In this document: positions 45,368 to 54,750 of the stretch, piece by piece
Layout: every line of letters begins with the position of its first letter
Numbering within the stretch: position 1 is the first letter of the stretch
Assembly: GCF_001424165.1 (NCBI RefSeq)
Contig: NZ_LMOJ01000025.1
Coordinates: 681,226-745,225 of the forward strand
Origin: Massilia sp. Leaf139
Lineage (GTDB): Bacteria > Pseudomonadota > Gammaproteobacteria > Burkholderiales > Burkholderiaceae_D
Direction: 5' to 3'
DNA length: 64,000 bases
Notes under the pieces: model-generated
Told to the model about the DNA's origin: nothing
Seen by the model: only the letters and a program-made list of their open reading frames with translations
The model's database searches: none
Translations under genes and position numbers: made by a program

Positions 45368-45703
45368 ATGGACATGAATTCTTTTCAAAGCTGTATCGAT
45401 GCATGCAACGCCTGCGCCAACGCTTGCGACAACTGTGCAGCAATGTGTTTGAAGGAGGAACACGTGGCAGCGATGGCAAAGTGCATCGCTTTGGATATGG
45501 ACTGTGCACAGGCCTGCCGCTTTGCTGCAGCACTGGTGGCGCGCGGGAGCGAACACGCCGCAGCGGCTTGCCGTATGTGCGCAGAAATCTGCAAAGCCTG
45601 CGCCGATGAGTGCGGACAGCATCAAATGGACCATTGCCAAAAGTGTGCAGAAGCCTGTCGGCAGTGCGCGGCTGAGTGCCAGCGAATGGCAGCGCAAAGC
45701 TAA
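45368..45703 (+). CDS. four-helix-bundle copper-storage protein (Csp, DUF326)
   Basis: 111 aa from the ATG at 45368 (GGAG upstream). It has 19 Cys, most spaced CxxxC or CxxC along predicted helices: CIDACNACANACDNC, CRMCAEICKACADEC and CQKCAEACRQCAAEC. This is the Csp pattern, in which Cys lining a four-helix bundle hold many Cu(I) ions. No signal peptide, so it is of the cytosolic (Csp3-like) kind. It would store Cu(I) and so complement export. Confidence 0.94.
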   Translation: MDMNSFQSCIDACNACANACDNCAAMCLKEEHVAAMAKCIALDMDCAQACRFAAALVARGSEHAAAACRMCAEICKACADECGQHQMDHCQKCAEACRQCAAECQRMAAQS

Positions 45704-45723
45704 ACCTCGGCAGAAGTAGGAAG

Positions 45724-45755
45724 TTCAGATACCGCATCTTCAAGCGGTATCTGAA
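45724..45755. terminator. perfect 12-bp hairpin after csp
   Basis: TTCAGATACCGC-ATCTTCAA-GCGGTATCTGAA, 20 bp after the csp stop and 16 bp before the next promoter. No U-tract; probably a terminator or boundary element. Confidence 0.6.
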
Positions 45756-45770
45756 TCGTCAAAGAACTGC

Positions 45771-45801
45771 TTGACCTTCCAACTGTGGGAGGGTCTACAG
45801 T
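45771..45801 (+). promoter_or_regulatory. CueR-type promoter of the second Cu-ATPase gene
   Basis: -35 TTGACC (45771-45776), 19-bp spacer, -10 TACAGT (45796-45801). The spacer dyad ACCTTCC-AACTGTG-GGAGGGT is the third match to the CueR box in this window. Confidence 0.85.
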
Positions 45802-45854
45802 GAGTCATCACGCTTTGGTTCAATGAGCTAACTGCAAGTCTTTAGGAGCTACGT

Positions 45855-48284
45855 ATGACGACCGAAACGCATGGCGACCACAAAGCGCATAAGCACTCTG
45901 GAGTGCAACTCACAGGTCATGTTCACGTAGGAGACAGCATGCCTTCTTCTAACCAACCGACAGACGCGAAACCGTTCACTGACCCAGTGTGTGGGATGAA
46001 GGTCGGACCAAACCCTGAGCGAGAAATTACGTTCGGGGGCGAGGTCTATCACTTCTGCAGCCCAAAGTGCATGGAGAAATTCAGAGCCGCGCCGGAGAGT
46101 TATTTGGCTGTCGCGAAACCGGCAGAAATTCGTCCAACGGACGCTCCAGCAGGGACTACGTACACCTGTCCGATGCACCCCGAGATTCGACAGGCCATGC
46201 CAGGTAACTGCCCAATTTGTGGCATGGCATTGGAGCCCGAACTTCCTTCCTTGGATGACGAAGAAAACCCCGAGCTAGTGGACTTCCGTCGGCGCTTCTG
46301 GTGGACGCTACCTCTGACAGTAGTTGTATTTGCGTTGGCAATGTTCGGCCATATGCTTTTCCCAGCAGGCTTACCTGGGCAGAACTGGATTGAGTTAGCG
46401 CTGAGCACACCGGTCGTTATCTGGGCCGCCTGGCCATTCTTCGTGCGATGGTTCCAGTCCCTCATGCGCAGGAGCCCGAATATGTGGACGCTCATTGGCT
46501 CAGGGGTCATGGCTGCGTATGGCTATAGCGTCGTTGCCACTTTAGCGCCAAACGCTTTCCCGGTCACTTTCGCGAGCCATGGTCGCATCGGTGTCTACTT
46601 CGAGGCGGCGGCAGTAATCGTTTCGCTGACGCTGCTCGGTCAAATCCTCGAGCTCCGTGCGCGCTCGCAAACCTCTGCTGCTATCAAATCGTTGCTGGGT
46701 CTGGCTCCCAAGACCGCACGCCGCATCGCTTCCGACGGGAGCGAAGAAGATGTTCCCCTGACCCATGTACACGTCGGAGATTCCCTCAGAGTTCGCCCAG
46801 GCGAAAAGGTCCCGGTAGACGGACTGGTGTCGGAAGGGGAAAGCGCAGTTGACGAGTCGATGCTTACAGGCGAGCCCGTGCCCGTCACAAAACGACCTGG
46901 CGACCGGCTCATAGGCGCGACCATCAACACAAGCGGCAGCCTCGTAATGACTGCAGAGAAAGTCGGCTCAGAAACCATGCTGTCACAAATTGTTCAGATG
47001 GTTTCGCAGGCCCAGCGTTCGCGCGCGCCAATGCAGCGTCTGGCTGACTCGGTAGCAGGCTATTTTGTCGTCGTCGTCGCGGTCATCGCTGTTCTTACGT
47101 TTGTCGTTTGGGGCCTCTTCGGACCCGAGCCAAGTTGGGTCTTTGGCTTTGTGAATGCAGTGTCTGTTCTCATAATCGCTTGCCCATGTGCCTTGGGTTT
47201 GGCGACGCCGATGTCCATCATGGCGGCAACAGGAAGGGCCGCAACACAGGGAGTGCTGTTCCGCGATGCGGCTGCTATCGAGGACCTTCGAAAGGTGAAC
47301 ACCATCATTGTGGACAAGACGGGCACGCTAACGGAAGGAAAGCCGGCGTTCAACACCGTTGTCGCGGCGCCAGGGTACGACGACGAGTACGTCCTTGAGC
47401 TCGCCGCCAGCCTTGACCAGGGCAGCGAGCACCCGCTGGCTCACGCAATCGTAGCTGAGGCAAAGAGCAGAGGGATTTTGCTATCAAAGCCTGAAAGCTT
47501 CGAGTCTGCCAGCGGTATTGGGGTGACGGGTACCGTCGACGGAAAGCGGGTTGCACTCGGAAATACCGCGCTGATGGAGTCTATGGATGTCGACTGGCAC
47601 GCCCTCACGGGACCTGCTGAGAGCTTGAGAGCCGAGGGTGCCAGCGTAATGTACCTTGCCGAGGGGGGCGTGCTAGTAGGCCTCCTGGCAGTATCTGACC
47701 CTATCAAAGCCACGACAGTAGAGGCGCTGACGAACCTCCGTAACGATGGGATAACTGTTGTGATGGCTACCGGGGATGGAATCACGACGGCGCGCTCTGT
47801 TGCCTCAAAACTTGGAATAGACGAGTTCTACGGCGAAGTGAAGCCCCAGGACAAGCTCGCATTGGTCGACAAGCTGCAAAAAGAAGGGCGCATCGTTGCA
47901 ATGGCCGGCGACGGTATCAATGACGCGCCGGCGCTCGCTAAATCAAATGTGGGCATCGCCATGGGTACCGGGACGGACGTGGCCATCAATAGTGCCCACA
48001 TCACCCTCGTGAAGGGGGACTTACGCGGCATTGCGGTCGCTCGCTCCATCTCTGTACAGACGGTACGGAATATGTGGCAAAACCTCGGCTTTGCCTTCGT
48101 CTACAACGCGCTCGGGATTCCATTGGCTGCAGGAGTGCTGTATCCCTTCACCGGACAGCTGTTGTCACCCATGGTTGCCGCGCTCGCCATGAGCCTCAGC
48201 TCGGTCTCTGTAATTACTAACGCGTTACGCCTTCGCGGGCATGCGGCGCCGAGCACCCGAGCCATGAGCTCGCACCCAGGATAG
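45855..48284 (+). CDS. Cu-translocating P1B ATPase with YHS and metal-binding domains
   Basis: 809 aa. His-rich N-terminus (THGDHKAHKHSGVQLTGHVHVG), a YHS domain (DPVCGMKVGPNPEREITFGGEVYHFCSPKCMEKF), a heavy-metal-binding domain (YTCPMHPEIRQAMPGNCPICGMALEP) and the ATPase core: C443-P-C445 in IACPCALGLATPMSIM, D487 in DKTGTLTEGKP, GDGINDAPALAKSNVGIAMG, and the final SLSSVSVITNALRL. It differs from the HMA-type CopA at 32271 and probably handles Cu(I)/Ag(I) delivered by another chaperone, perhaps Csp-linked. It has its own CueR-type promoter; the ATP-grasp-like gene follows 7 bp later. Confidence 0.96.
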   Translation: MTTETHGDHKAHKHSGVQLTGHVHVGDSMPSSNQPTDAKPFTDPVCGMKVGPNPEREITFGGEVYHFCSPKCMEKFRAAPESYLAVAKPAEIRPTDAPAGTTYTCPMHPEIRQAMPGNCPICGMALEPELPSLDDEENPELVDFRRRFWWTLPLTVVVFALAMFGHMLFPAGLPGQNWIELALSTPVVIWAAWPFFVRWFQSLMRRSPNMWTLIGSGVMAAYGYSVVATLAPNAFPVTFASHGRIGVYFEAAAVIVSLTLLGQILELRARSQTSAAIKSLLGLAPKTARRIASDGSEEDVPLTHVHVGDSLRVRPGEKVPVDGLVSEGESAVDESMLTGEPVPVTKRPGDRLIGATINTSGSLVMTAEKVGSETMLSQIVQMVSQAQRSRAPMQRLADSVAGYFVVVVAVIAVLTFVVWGLFGPEPSWVFGFVNAVSVLIIACPCALGLATPMSIMAATGRAATQGVLFRDAAAIEDLRKVNTIIVDKTGTLTEGKPAFNTVVAAPGYDDEYVLELAASLDQGSEHPLAHAIVAEAKSRGILLSKPESFESASGIGVTGTVDGKRVALGNTALMESMDVDWHALTGPAESLRAEGASVMYLAEGGVLVGLLAVSDPIKATTVEALTNLRNDGITVVMATGDGITTARSVASKLGIDEFYGEVKPQDKLALVDKLQKEGRIVAMAGDGINDAPALAKSNVGIAMGTGTDVAINSAHITLVKGDLRGIAVARSISVQTVRNMWQNLGFAFVYNALGIPLAAGVLYPFTGQLLSPMVAALAMSLSSVSVITNALRLRGHAAPSTRAMSSHPG

Positions 48285-48291
48285 GGACCAT

Positions 48292-49686
48292 ATGCGAAAT
48301 TCCGACATCGTTGCCGACAACCAGACAAGCGAATACGACTCGACGAGGTTGCCAGCAGAACAGCTCAACAGTTCCTGCTTTTGCAGCAGCTTGGATAAGT
48401 CTGCTTTGAAGTCGGCGTTGTCCTGCGAACTGCACGACAACATGCTTTTCGAGCTGATAGAGGAGCGATGCCCTTACCTGTTCTCGGCACGGCCCGTTTT
48501 TATCTCCAGGACTCAGGCGGACAGAATCGAGGAGGTAGTGCGTGCCCTTGAGTCTGTCATTGAGTTGCCCGCGTACCAGGAGCTTGTACTGGCTGATGCG
48601 CCCGACATTGCCAAGAGAGGGGCAAACGGCGCACGAGGAGTGTTTTTCGGATACGACTTCCATCCGGACGGCGCGAACCTCGGCCTCATCGAAATAAACA
48701 CAAATGCTGGAGGTGCGATGCTCAACGCTGCTATGGCAAAGGCGCATCGAACCTGCTGCCTAGACGATACGCAGCTGGCACAAGCTGTCCTTTCCGGCGC
48801 AATGTTCGAGGACGAGATAGTGCAGATGTTCCAGGCCGAATGGGCCTGCGCAAAGCGAGCTTCGCCTTTGCGAACCATTGCGATAGTCGACACTCAACCT
48901 CAGCAACAATACCTCTACCCGGAATTTATTCTGTTTCAGCGGCTGTTCGCCAAAAACGATATCAATGCAGTCATTACAGACCCGAGTGAACTTGTTTTCA
49001 GAGACGGCGCGCTGTGGTTTGGTGAGCTGATGATTGACTTGGTCTACAACCGGCTGACTGATTTCATGCTTGAGGCGCCGGAGTCGCGTGCTTTGCATGA
49101 CGCGTACTGTGACGATGCGGTTGTACTCACCCCGCATCCTCAAGCTCATGCCCTCTACGCGAACAAGCGCAATCTCACCATACTGAGTGACGCCACAACG
49201 CTCGAAGGGCTGGGAGTGCCCCAAGATACTATCGACATATTAGTTGCCAACGTGCCTTTCACCGAGAGCGTCACGACCAATAACGCGGAACGATTGTGGA
49301 ACGAGCGACGCAATCTGTTCTTCAAGCCTGTCGCTGGATACGGAGGGAGAGCGGCCTACCGGGGCGATAAGGTAACGAAGCGGGTTTGGCAGGAAATCTT
49401 GTCGGGCGAATACATCGCTCAGCGAGTTGTCGCTCCTGGCGTTCGGGCTGCCGGTACGGCTGACAGTCCCGAGACTTTGAAGTTCGACTTGCGCAGCTAC
49501 GTGTACAACAGCCGAGTCCAGTGGACAGCCGCGCGTGTCTATCAGGGCCAGACCACGAACTTCAGGACTCCAGGCGGCGGATTCGCACCCGTGTACAGCC
49601 TGGGCGATGAAGAAGTGAATGCGGAGCTGAAGGCCATCAGTGAGGCAGCAGGCAGCAGGAGCTGCTGCGCTAATGACTGCAAATGA
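48292..49686 (+). CDS. ATP-grasp-like protein of unknown function
   Basis: 464 aa, not matched to a named enzyme. Features of a (permuted) ATP-grasp/glutathionylspermidine-synthase-like fold: GLIEINTNAGGAMLN (about 132-146), FFKPVAGYGGRAAYRGDKVTKRVW (about 343-366, glycine-rich loop with Lys/Arg) and LKFDLRSYVYNSRVQWTAARVYQGQTTNFRTPGGGF (about 394-430, metal/ATP side). Cys motifs at both ends, CFCSS near residue 28 and SCCANDC at the C-terminus, are additional and could bind Cu. It starts 7 bp after the Cu-ATPase stop, so they are co-transcribed. A peptide or thiol ligase acting on copper-linked molecules is one possibility; this is inference. Confidence 0.8.
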   Translation: MRNSDIVADNQTSEYDSTRLPAEQLNSSCFCSSLDKSALKSALSCELHDNMLFELIEERCPYLFSARPVFISRTQADRIEEVVRALESVIELPAYQELVLADAPDIAKRGANGARGVFFGYDFHPDGANLGLIEINTNAGGAMLNAAMAKAHRTCCLDDTQLAQAVLSGAMFEDEIVQMFQAEWACAKRASPLRTIAIVDTQPQQQYLYPEFILFQRLFAKNDINAVITDPSELVFRDGALWFGELMIDLVYNRLTDFMLEAPESRALHDAYCDDAVVLTPHPQAHALYANKRNLTILSDATTLEGLGVPQDTIDILVANVPFTESVTTNNAERLWNERRNLFFKPVAGYGGRAAYRGDKVTKRVWQEILSGEYIAQRVVAPGVRAAGTADSPETLKFDLRSYVYNSRVQWTAARVYQGQTTNFRTPGGGFAPVYSLGDEEVNAELKAISEAAGSRSCCANDCK

Positions 49687-49744
49687 CTGAGCGTACCGCC
49701 GTTAAACCGACAGCCATTTCAATTTATCAGGATGGAACTACCTG

Positions 49745-50038
49745 TTATTTGATAAGGAATTTCTCTTTGTCTCGACCGTTGAGCCAACGTGGTGCCCGGC
49801 CGCGGCCCGTCCAAGTTGCTCCGGAGTCCGGGTCGCGATACTTAGCCTGAACCGTGCCTTTTTTCTCTGACTGCTTTGCCTTCTTGTTTGGCTCAGCAAA
49901 GTCGGATGGCGATAGCTTGTGCGCATCCATGAGCTCACGAACTTTTCGACGGGCATCATTAAGCTCATCTTGGCGTGCTTGCTCGGCAAGAATCTGCAAC
50001 TTTGCAATTTGTTCCTGGTATTCCTGATAGGTTGGCAT
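49745..50038 (-). CDS. H-NS-family nucleoid-associated protein
   Basis: 97 aa. N-terminal coiled-coil dimer region (YQEQIAKLQILAEQARQDELNDARRKVRELM) and C-terminal DNA-binding domain YRDPDSGATWTGRGRAPRWLNGRDKEKFLI, with the TWTGRGRAPRW hook that reads AT-rich minor groove. Horizontally acquired islands often carry such H-NS homologues, which can silence their own cargo. It stands alone between the copper and the czc blocks. Confidence 0.94.
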   Translation of the reverse strand: MPTYQEYQEQIAKLQILAEQARQDELNDARRKVRELMDAHKLSPSDFAEPNKKAKQSEKKGTVQAKYRDPDSGATWTGRGRAPRWLNGRDKEKFLIK

Positions 50039-50314
50039 AGCTTATCTTTTCTGATATGTGGAGTCAGCAATTTATCACGACAACGCTTGAATCGACTGAT
50101 ACAGCAAATTCCACGCGTGTTTAGAACATCGGTTGGTATTGCTTATTAAGTAGTTCTTCCGTGCCGGCGCGCGGGCGTTAATGAAACTGCTAAGATTCTT
50201 TATTGCCTGTGCGAAGAGGGGGCCAACAACGCTTACCTTTGCAAATAATGCCAATGCGTAGGTGCATTTAATCCGCAGCGGCCGAGCTATTCCCTCAGCC
50301 GCTGCTGGAACCGG

Positions 50315-53300
50315 TTAAGAGATAATTTCCTGCTTCATGCCAGCCACCATGACACCATTTCTGCGGCGATAGGCGAACCGGTACAAGATTGGCAGAACAA
50401 GCAGCGTCAGCGCCGTAGAGGAAAGAATGCCGCCAATGACGACCGTTGCCAGCGGCCTCTGGACCTCGGCGCCAGTCCCAGTTGCGATGGCCATTGGGAT
50501 AAACCCGACTGAAGCCACGAGAGCGGTCATGAGCACTGGTCGCAGACGGGTCAACGCCCCATCGTGGATGGCGTCATGAAGTGGCCTTCCTTCTTCCTGC
50601 AGGCGTTTGATAAACGAGACCATTACCAGTCCGTTTAGCACCGCAACACCTGATAGCGCAATGAAGCCGACAGCGGCTGAGATTGAGAGCGGAATCCCAC
50701 GGAGCCATAGTGCGAGCACTCCACCGGTAAGCGCGAACGGAATCCCGGAAAACACAATCAACCCATCTCGAAGGTTCCCGAACATCGCGAAGAGCAGAGT
50801 GAACACTAGAAGCAGAGCCAGCGGGACTACAACTTTTAGCCGGCCGGTCGCTGACTCTAACTGCTCAAACTGGCCACCCCACACTGTCCAGTACCCTGCA
50901 GGTACCGACACGGACTTTTCAATCGACGCCCGGGCTTCGTTCACAAAAGAACCGATGTCTCGCCCGCGAACGTTCGCTGACACGACAACGCGCCGCTTTC
51001 CGCTTTCTCGACTAATCTGGTTAGGCCCAGGGCCAACCTCCAGAGTAGCAACCTCACGCAACGGAATGAATCGCGGGCCAGAGGTCGATTGCTCGGAGCG
51101 GGGGAGCGCAATTGGCAGGCGTCCCATCGAATCCAAATCGTTCCTAGTGCCCTCCGGAAGCCGGACTACGATGCCGAATTGACGGTCTCCTTCGAATACC
51201 GTTCCCGCTTCCGTACCCCCTACAGCAGTAGCGACAGCGTTCTGGACATCGCTTATGTCCAGGCCATATCTCGATGCTTTGTTTCTATCGATATTTATCG
51301 TTAGCGTCGGCAAGCCGGTTGCCTGCTCAACTTTCACATCAGTCGCGCCAGCGACTTTCGCCAAGGCCTTGGACAGTCGCTCAGCAGTTTCGGTGAGCAC
51401 CTCCATATCGTCACCGAACACTTTGACAGCAACGTCGCTACGGACCCCAGAGATGAGTTCGTTAAACCGGAGCTGGATTGGCTGAGAGAACTCGTAGGCG
51501 TTACCAGGCAGAGTTGCTGCAGTTGCTTGAATCGCCTCGAGCAACTCGTCGCGGGACTTTTTCGGCTTCGGCCACTGTGCTTCTGGCTTGAGCATCACGT
51601 AACCATCAGACATCGTTGGCGGCATCGGGTCAGAGGCTACCTCAGACGTTCCTGTGCGGGCAAACACCCGTTCAATTTCCGGGTGCTTGGCTTTCAGCTC
51701 ACGTTCGAGCTGAGCTTGCATAGCTACTGTTTGGGACAAGCTTGTACCCGGGATGCGGTTTGCGTTGATGGCAAAGTCTCCCTCGTTCAGGCTTGGCGCA
51801 AATTCGCTGCCAAGACGCGTCGCTAGGAGGCCCGACAGTAAGATGCTGACCACGGCGAACGTAATGACGACAGGACCGTTAGCCATGACCTTGCGAAGGA
51901 GCGGCTCGTAGAGCCGCTTGGCTTGGTGCATCAATCTGCTTTCCTTTTCCGCCACCGACTTACCGATGAACAGCGCTACGGCGGCAGGAACGAAAGTAAT
52001 CGAAAGAATCATGGCTCCGAGCAGGGCGATGACGACGGTTATCGCCATCGGATGGAACATCCGGCCTTCAACCCCAGAGAGGGCGAAGATGGGCAGGTAA
52101 ACCACCATGATGATGAGCTGGCCGAAGAGTAGCGGCCGGCGCGCCTCGCGCGACGCTGCGAACACTTCTTCAAAGCGTTCCGTTCGAGTCAGCGGGCGCC
52201 CGAGACGTCCCTGCGCTTCTGCAAGCTTTCGCACACAGTTTTCGACGATAACCACGGCCCCGTCGATGATGATGCCGAAGTCTAGGGCCCCCAAGCTAAG
52301 CAGGTTAGCGCTGACCTTGTAAGTGACCATGCCTGTAAAGGTGAAGAGCATCGAAAGCGGTATGACCATTGCAGCGATGATTGCAGCGCGGATGTTTCCC
52401 AGGAAGAGAAACAGCACTGCAACGACGAGCAACGCGCCCTCTACCAGGTTCTTCTTAACGGTATTGATAGCCTTGTCGACCAGCACCGTTCGGTCATAGA
52501 CCGTTATTGCATGCACGCCTTTCGGAAGGGTTCGATTAATCTCCTTCATCTTCAGGTCGACCGCCTGGGAGACGGCACGGCTGTTCTGACCGATAAGCAT
52601 GAAGACCGTTCCGAGCACCACCTCGCGTCCGTTGTCAGTCGCGGCGCCAGTACGAAGCTCTTGGCCAATACTTACTTCAGCCACATCGCGAACGCGAATA
52701 GGGATTCCCTGAGCGGTTCTCAAGGTGATACTCGCAATCTCATCAAGCGACCGTACCTGTCCCGGTGCGCGAACCAGAAGCTGTTCGCCCCGACGCTCGA
52801 TATACCCGGCGCCCGCAGTGCTGTTGTTACGGTCAATCGCCTCGACGATGTCTTTCATCGTGAAGCCGTATGCGGCCAGGCGCTGCGGATTGGGTGCGAC
52901 GTGGTACTCCTTCACGTATCCACCAATGGAATTGACCTCAGTGACACCGGGCACAACGCGAAGCTGCGGCTTGATAATCCAATCTTGAACTTCCCGAAGG
53001 TCCGTTGGCGTGTACGGTGTCCCATCGGGCTTGCGTGCGTTCTCATCCGCCTCTACTGTCCAGAGGTAGATTTCTCCGAGACCCGTCGAAATGGGGCCCA
53101 TTTCCGGGGTGACGCCCGCAGGTAAGCGCTCCTTTGCCTCCTGCAGCTTTTCGTTCACGAGCTGCCGGGCAAAGTAGATGTCGGTCCCGTCTTTGAACGT
53201 CACCGTCACTTGCGAAAGTCCGTAACGAGAAATGGACCTTGTCTGCTCAAGATTCGGCAGACCGGCCATTACGTTCTCGATAGGATACGTTACCCGTTGC

Positions 53301-53485
53301 TCCGACTCGAGCGGCGAGAACCCGGGCGCCGCAGTGTTAATTTGGACCTGAACATTCGTGATGTCCGGGACCGCGTCGATGGGGAGACGTTGATAGTTGT
53401 AGACTCCAATCGCCGCCATACCGATGACGATTAGAAGGACCAGCCATCGGTGCGCGATGGCAAAGCGGATTAGACGTTCGAACAT
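50315..53485 (-). CDS. czcA: CzcA-type heavy-metal efflux RND transporter
   Basis: 1056 aa. HME-RND pump for divalent cations (Co, Zn, Cd). The transmembrane-4 signature LGALDFGIIIDGAVVIVEN, with the Asp-Asp-Glu set of CzcA, marks the divalent subgroup (compare GATDAALVLIEN in CusA at 25592). N-terminus MFERLIRFAIAHRWLVLLIVIG, periplasmic porter segments, and C-terminal GVAVLNGLVMVSFIKRLQEEG are typical. The gene follows czcB with a 14-bp gap. Third structural gene of czcCBA. Confidence 0.95.
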   Translation of the reverse strand: MFERLIRFAIAHRWLVLLIVIGMAAIGVYNYQRLPIDAVPDITNVQVQINTAAPGFSPLESEQRVTYPIENVMAGLPNLEQTRSISRYGLSQVTVTFKDGTDIYFARQLVNEKLQEAKERLPAGVTPEMGPISTGLGEIYLWTVEADENARKPDGTPYTPTDLREVQDWIIKPQLRVVPGVTEVNSIGGYVKEYHVAPNPQRLAAYGFTMKDIVEAIDRNNSTAGAGYIERRGEQLLVRAPGQVRSLDEIASITLRTAQGIPIRVRDVAEVSIGQELRTGAATDNGREVVLGTVFMLIGQNSRAVSQAVDLKMKEINRTLPKGVHAITVYDRTVLVDKAINTVKKNLVEGALLVVAVLFLFLGNIRAAIIAAMVIPLSMLFTFTGMVTYKVSANLLSLGALDFGIIIDGAVVIVENCVRKLAEAQGRLGRPLTRTERFEEVFAASREARRPLLFGQLIIMVVYLPIFALSGVEGRMFHPMAITVVIALLGAMILSITFVPAAVALFIGKSVAEKESRLMHQAKRLYEPLLRKVMANGPVVITFAVVSILLSGLLATRLGSEFAPSLNEGDFAINANRIPGTSLSQTVAMQAQLERELKAKHPEIERVFARTGTSEVASDPMPPTMSDGYVMLKPEAQWPKPKKSRDELLEAIQATAATLPGNAYEFSQPIQLRFNELISGVRSDVAVKVFGDDMEVLTETAERLSKALAKVAGATDVKVEQATGLPTLTINIDRNKASRYGLDISDVQNAVATAVGGTEAGTVFEGDRQFGIVVRLPEGTRNDLDSMGRLPIALPRSEQSTSGPRFIPLREVATLEVGPGPNQISRESGKRRVVVSANVRGRDIGSFVNEARASIEKSVSVPAGYWTVWGGQFEQLESATGRLKVVVPLALLLVFTLLFAMFGNLRDGLIVFSGIPFALTGGVLALWLRGIPLSISAAVGFIALSGVAVLNGLVMVSFIKRLQEEGRPLHDAIHDGALTRLRPVLMTALVASVGFIPMAIATGTGAEVQRPLATVVIGGILSSTALTLLVLPILYRFAYRRRNGVMVAGMKQEIIS

Positions 53486-53499
53486 GAGTGCGCTCCGCC

Positions 53500-54741
53500 T
53501 TAGTGAGAATCTTCGTCGCTGGATTTACCCAGCTCCGCTTTGATTACAAAGCTGTTGCCGGCAGCGTACTCGGTGCCTGGGGCGAGCCCCTTCGTCACCT
53601 CGACCGTCGCAGTATCTCTACGGCCAAGAGTCACGTGCTCCGCTCGGAAGCCTCCAGGCATACGGACAAATACCGTTGGCTTCTCTTCAACAGTTTGAAT
53701 CGCGGCCGCTGCAACCGTGACCGGGGCTTCCCGCTGATTCGACTGGAGCTGTACCTCGACGTTGACGAACAGTCCCGGACGCCAGGAAAGGGCGGGATTG
53801 GGGAGGACAATGCGGGCGGTGGCAGTGCGAGTTTCAGCACCGAGCAGCGAGCCGACGTATGCAATCTTCCCGACGGCTTCAGTTTCAAGCGCGCTCGCTC
53901 TAACCGTGACCTGCTCCCCAACACGCATGTTACCGAGGTCACCGGCCGGCACCGCGACATCCGCCCAGACGGTGGAGAGGTCGGCAACGGTAAAGAGCGA
54001 CGAGTCCTCTTTGACTGACTGACCCAGAGAGACCGCCTTTTCTACGACTACACCGTTGAAGGGAGCCCGGAGCTCATAGCTGTTCAACCCGCCTTTGGAA
54101 TGGGCGCTAGAGCCAAGAGCGCGTAGCTTTTGCTCCGCGTTGCGATAGTCGATTTCTGCTTCTTGCATGGCCTGGCGGGCCTGCAGATAGTCCTGCTCTG
54201 CCGAGATTTTTTCTTCCCACAGTTTCTTCTCGCGCGCGAGGGTCGTTTTAGCAAGCGATAGCCGCTTCTCGGCAGTGAGCAGTTGGCTACGCAGGTCAGA
54301 GAGTTCCACGCTTGCGATAACGGCTAGCACTTGCCCCTTCTTCACTGATTGACCTATGTCCGCGTGTACTGCCTGTACGGTTCCCTCCAGGAGTGGGACA
54401 ACCTGTGCCGTCCTGTCCTGGTTGAACTTAATCTCTCCCGGAAGAGTGAGCGTAGAACGAATCGTAGCTGGCCCGGCCTTTAATACCTTGATTCCTGAAG
54501 CTGAGATTTGAGCGTCCGTGAGCTTGACGCTGTCGGAATGCGCCTCTTCGGCTTCATGGGAGTCTTCACCAGCTTCGCCTTCCGCCTTACTCGCAACCTG
54601 TTCCTCCGCATGCTCTGACTCACCTGCCTCGGCGGCCGGGGCCCGTGGCTTAGTCAACATGATAAGGAGCGCCAGGACGACGCCTACGGCTAGGATGCCG
54701 ACGATGTACGCCAGCTGTTTCTTTGAAATTTTGCTGTCCAT
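53500..54741 (-). CDS. czcB: CzcB-type periplasmic adaptor
   Basis: 413 aa. N-terminal anchor (QLAYIVGILAVGVVLALLIML), an acidic/His linker (AEEQVASKAEGEAGEDSHEAEEAHSDSVKL) typical of CzcB, then lipoyl and beta-barrel domains (VVPLLEGTVQAVHADIGQSVKKGQVLAVI, ELRAPFNGVVVEKAVSLGQSV, NMRVGEQVTVRAS). Connects CzcA with CzcC. The acidic linker may gather divalent metal. Confidence 0.94.
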   Translation of the reverse strand: MDSKISKKQLAYIVGILAVGVVLALLIMLTKPRAPAAEAGESEHAEEQVASKAEGEAGEDSHEAEEAHSDSVKLTDAQISASGIKVLKAGPATIRSTLTLPGEIKFNQDRTAQVVPLLEGTVQAVHADIGQSVKKGQVLAVIASVELSDLRSQLLTAEKRLSLAKTTLAREKKLWEEKISAEQDYLQARQAMQEAEIDYRNAEQKLRALGSSAHSKGGLNSYELRAPFNGVVVEKAVSLGQSVKEDSSLFTVADLSTVWADVAVPAGDLGNMRVGEQVTVRASALETEAVGKIAYVGSLLGAETRTATARIVLPNPALSWRPGLFVNVEVQLQSNQREAPVTVAAAAIQTVEEKPTVFVRMPGGFRAEHVTLGRRDTATVEVTKGLAPGTEYAAGNSFVIKAELGKSSDEDSH

Positions 54742-54750
54742 TTTCGTCTC

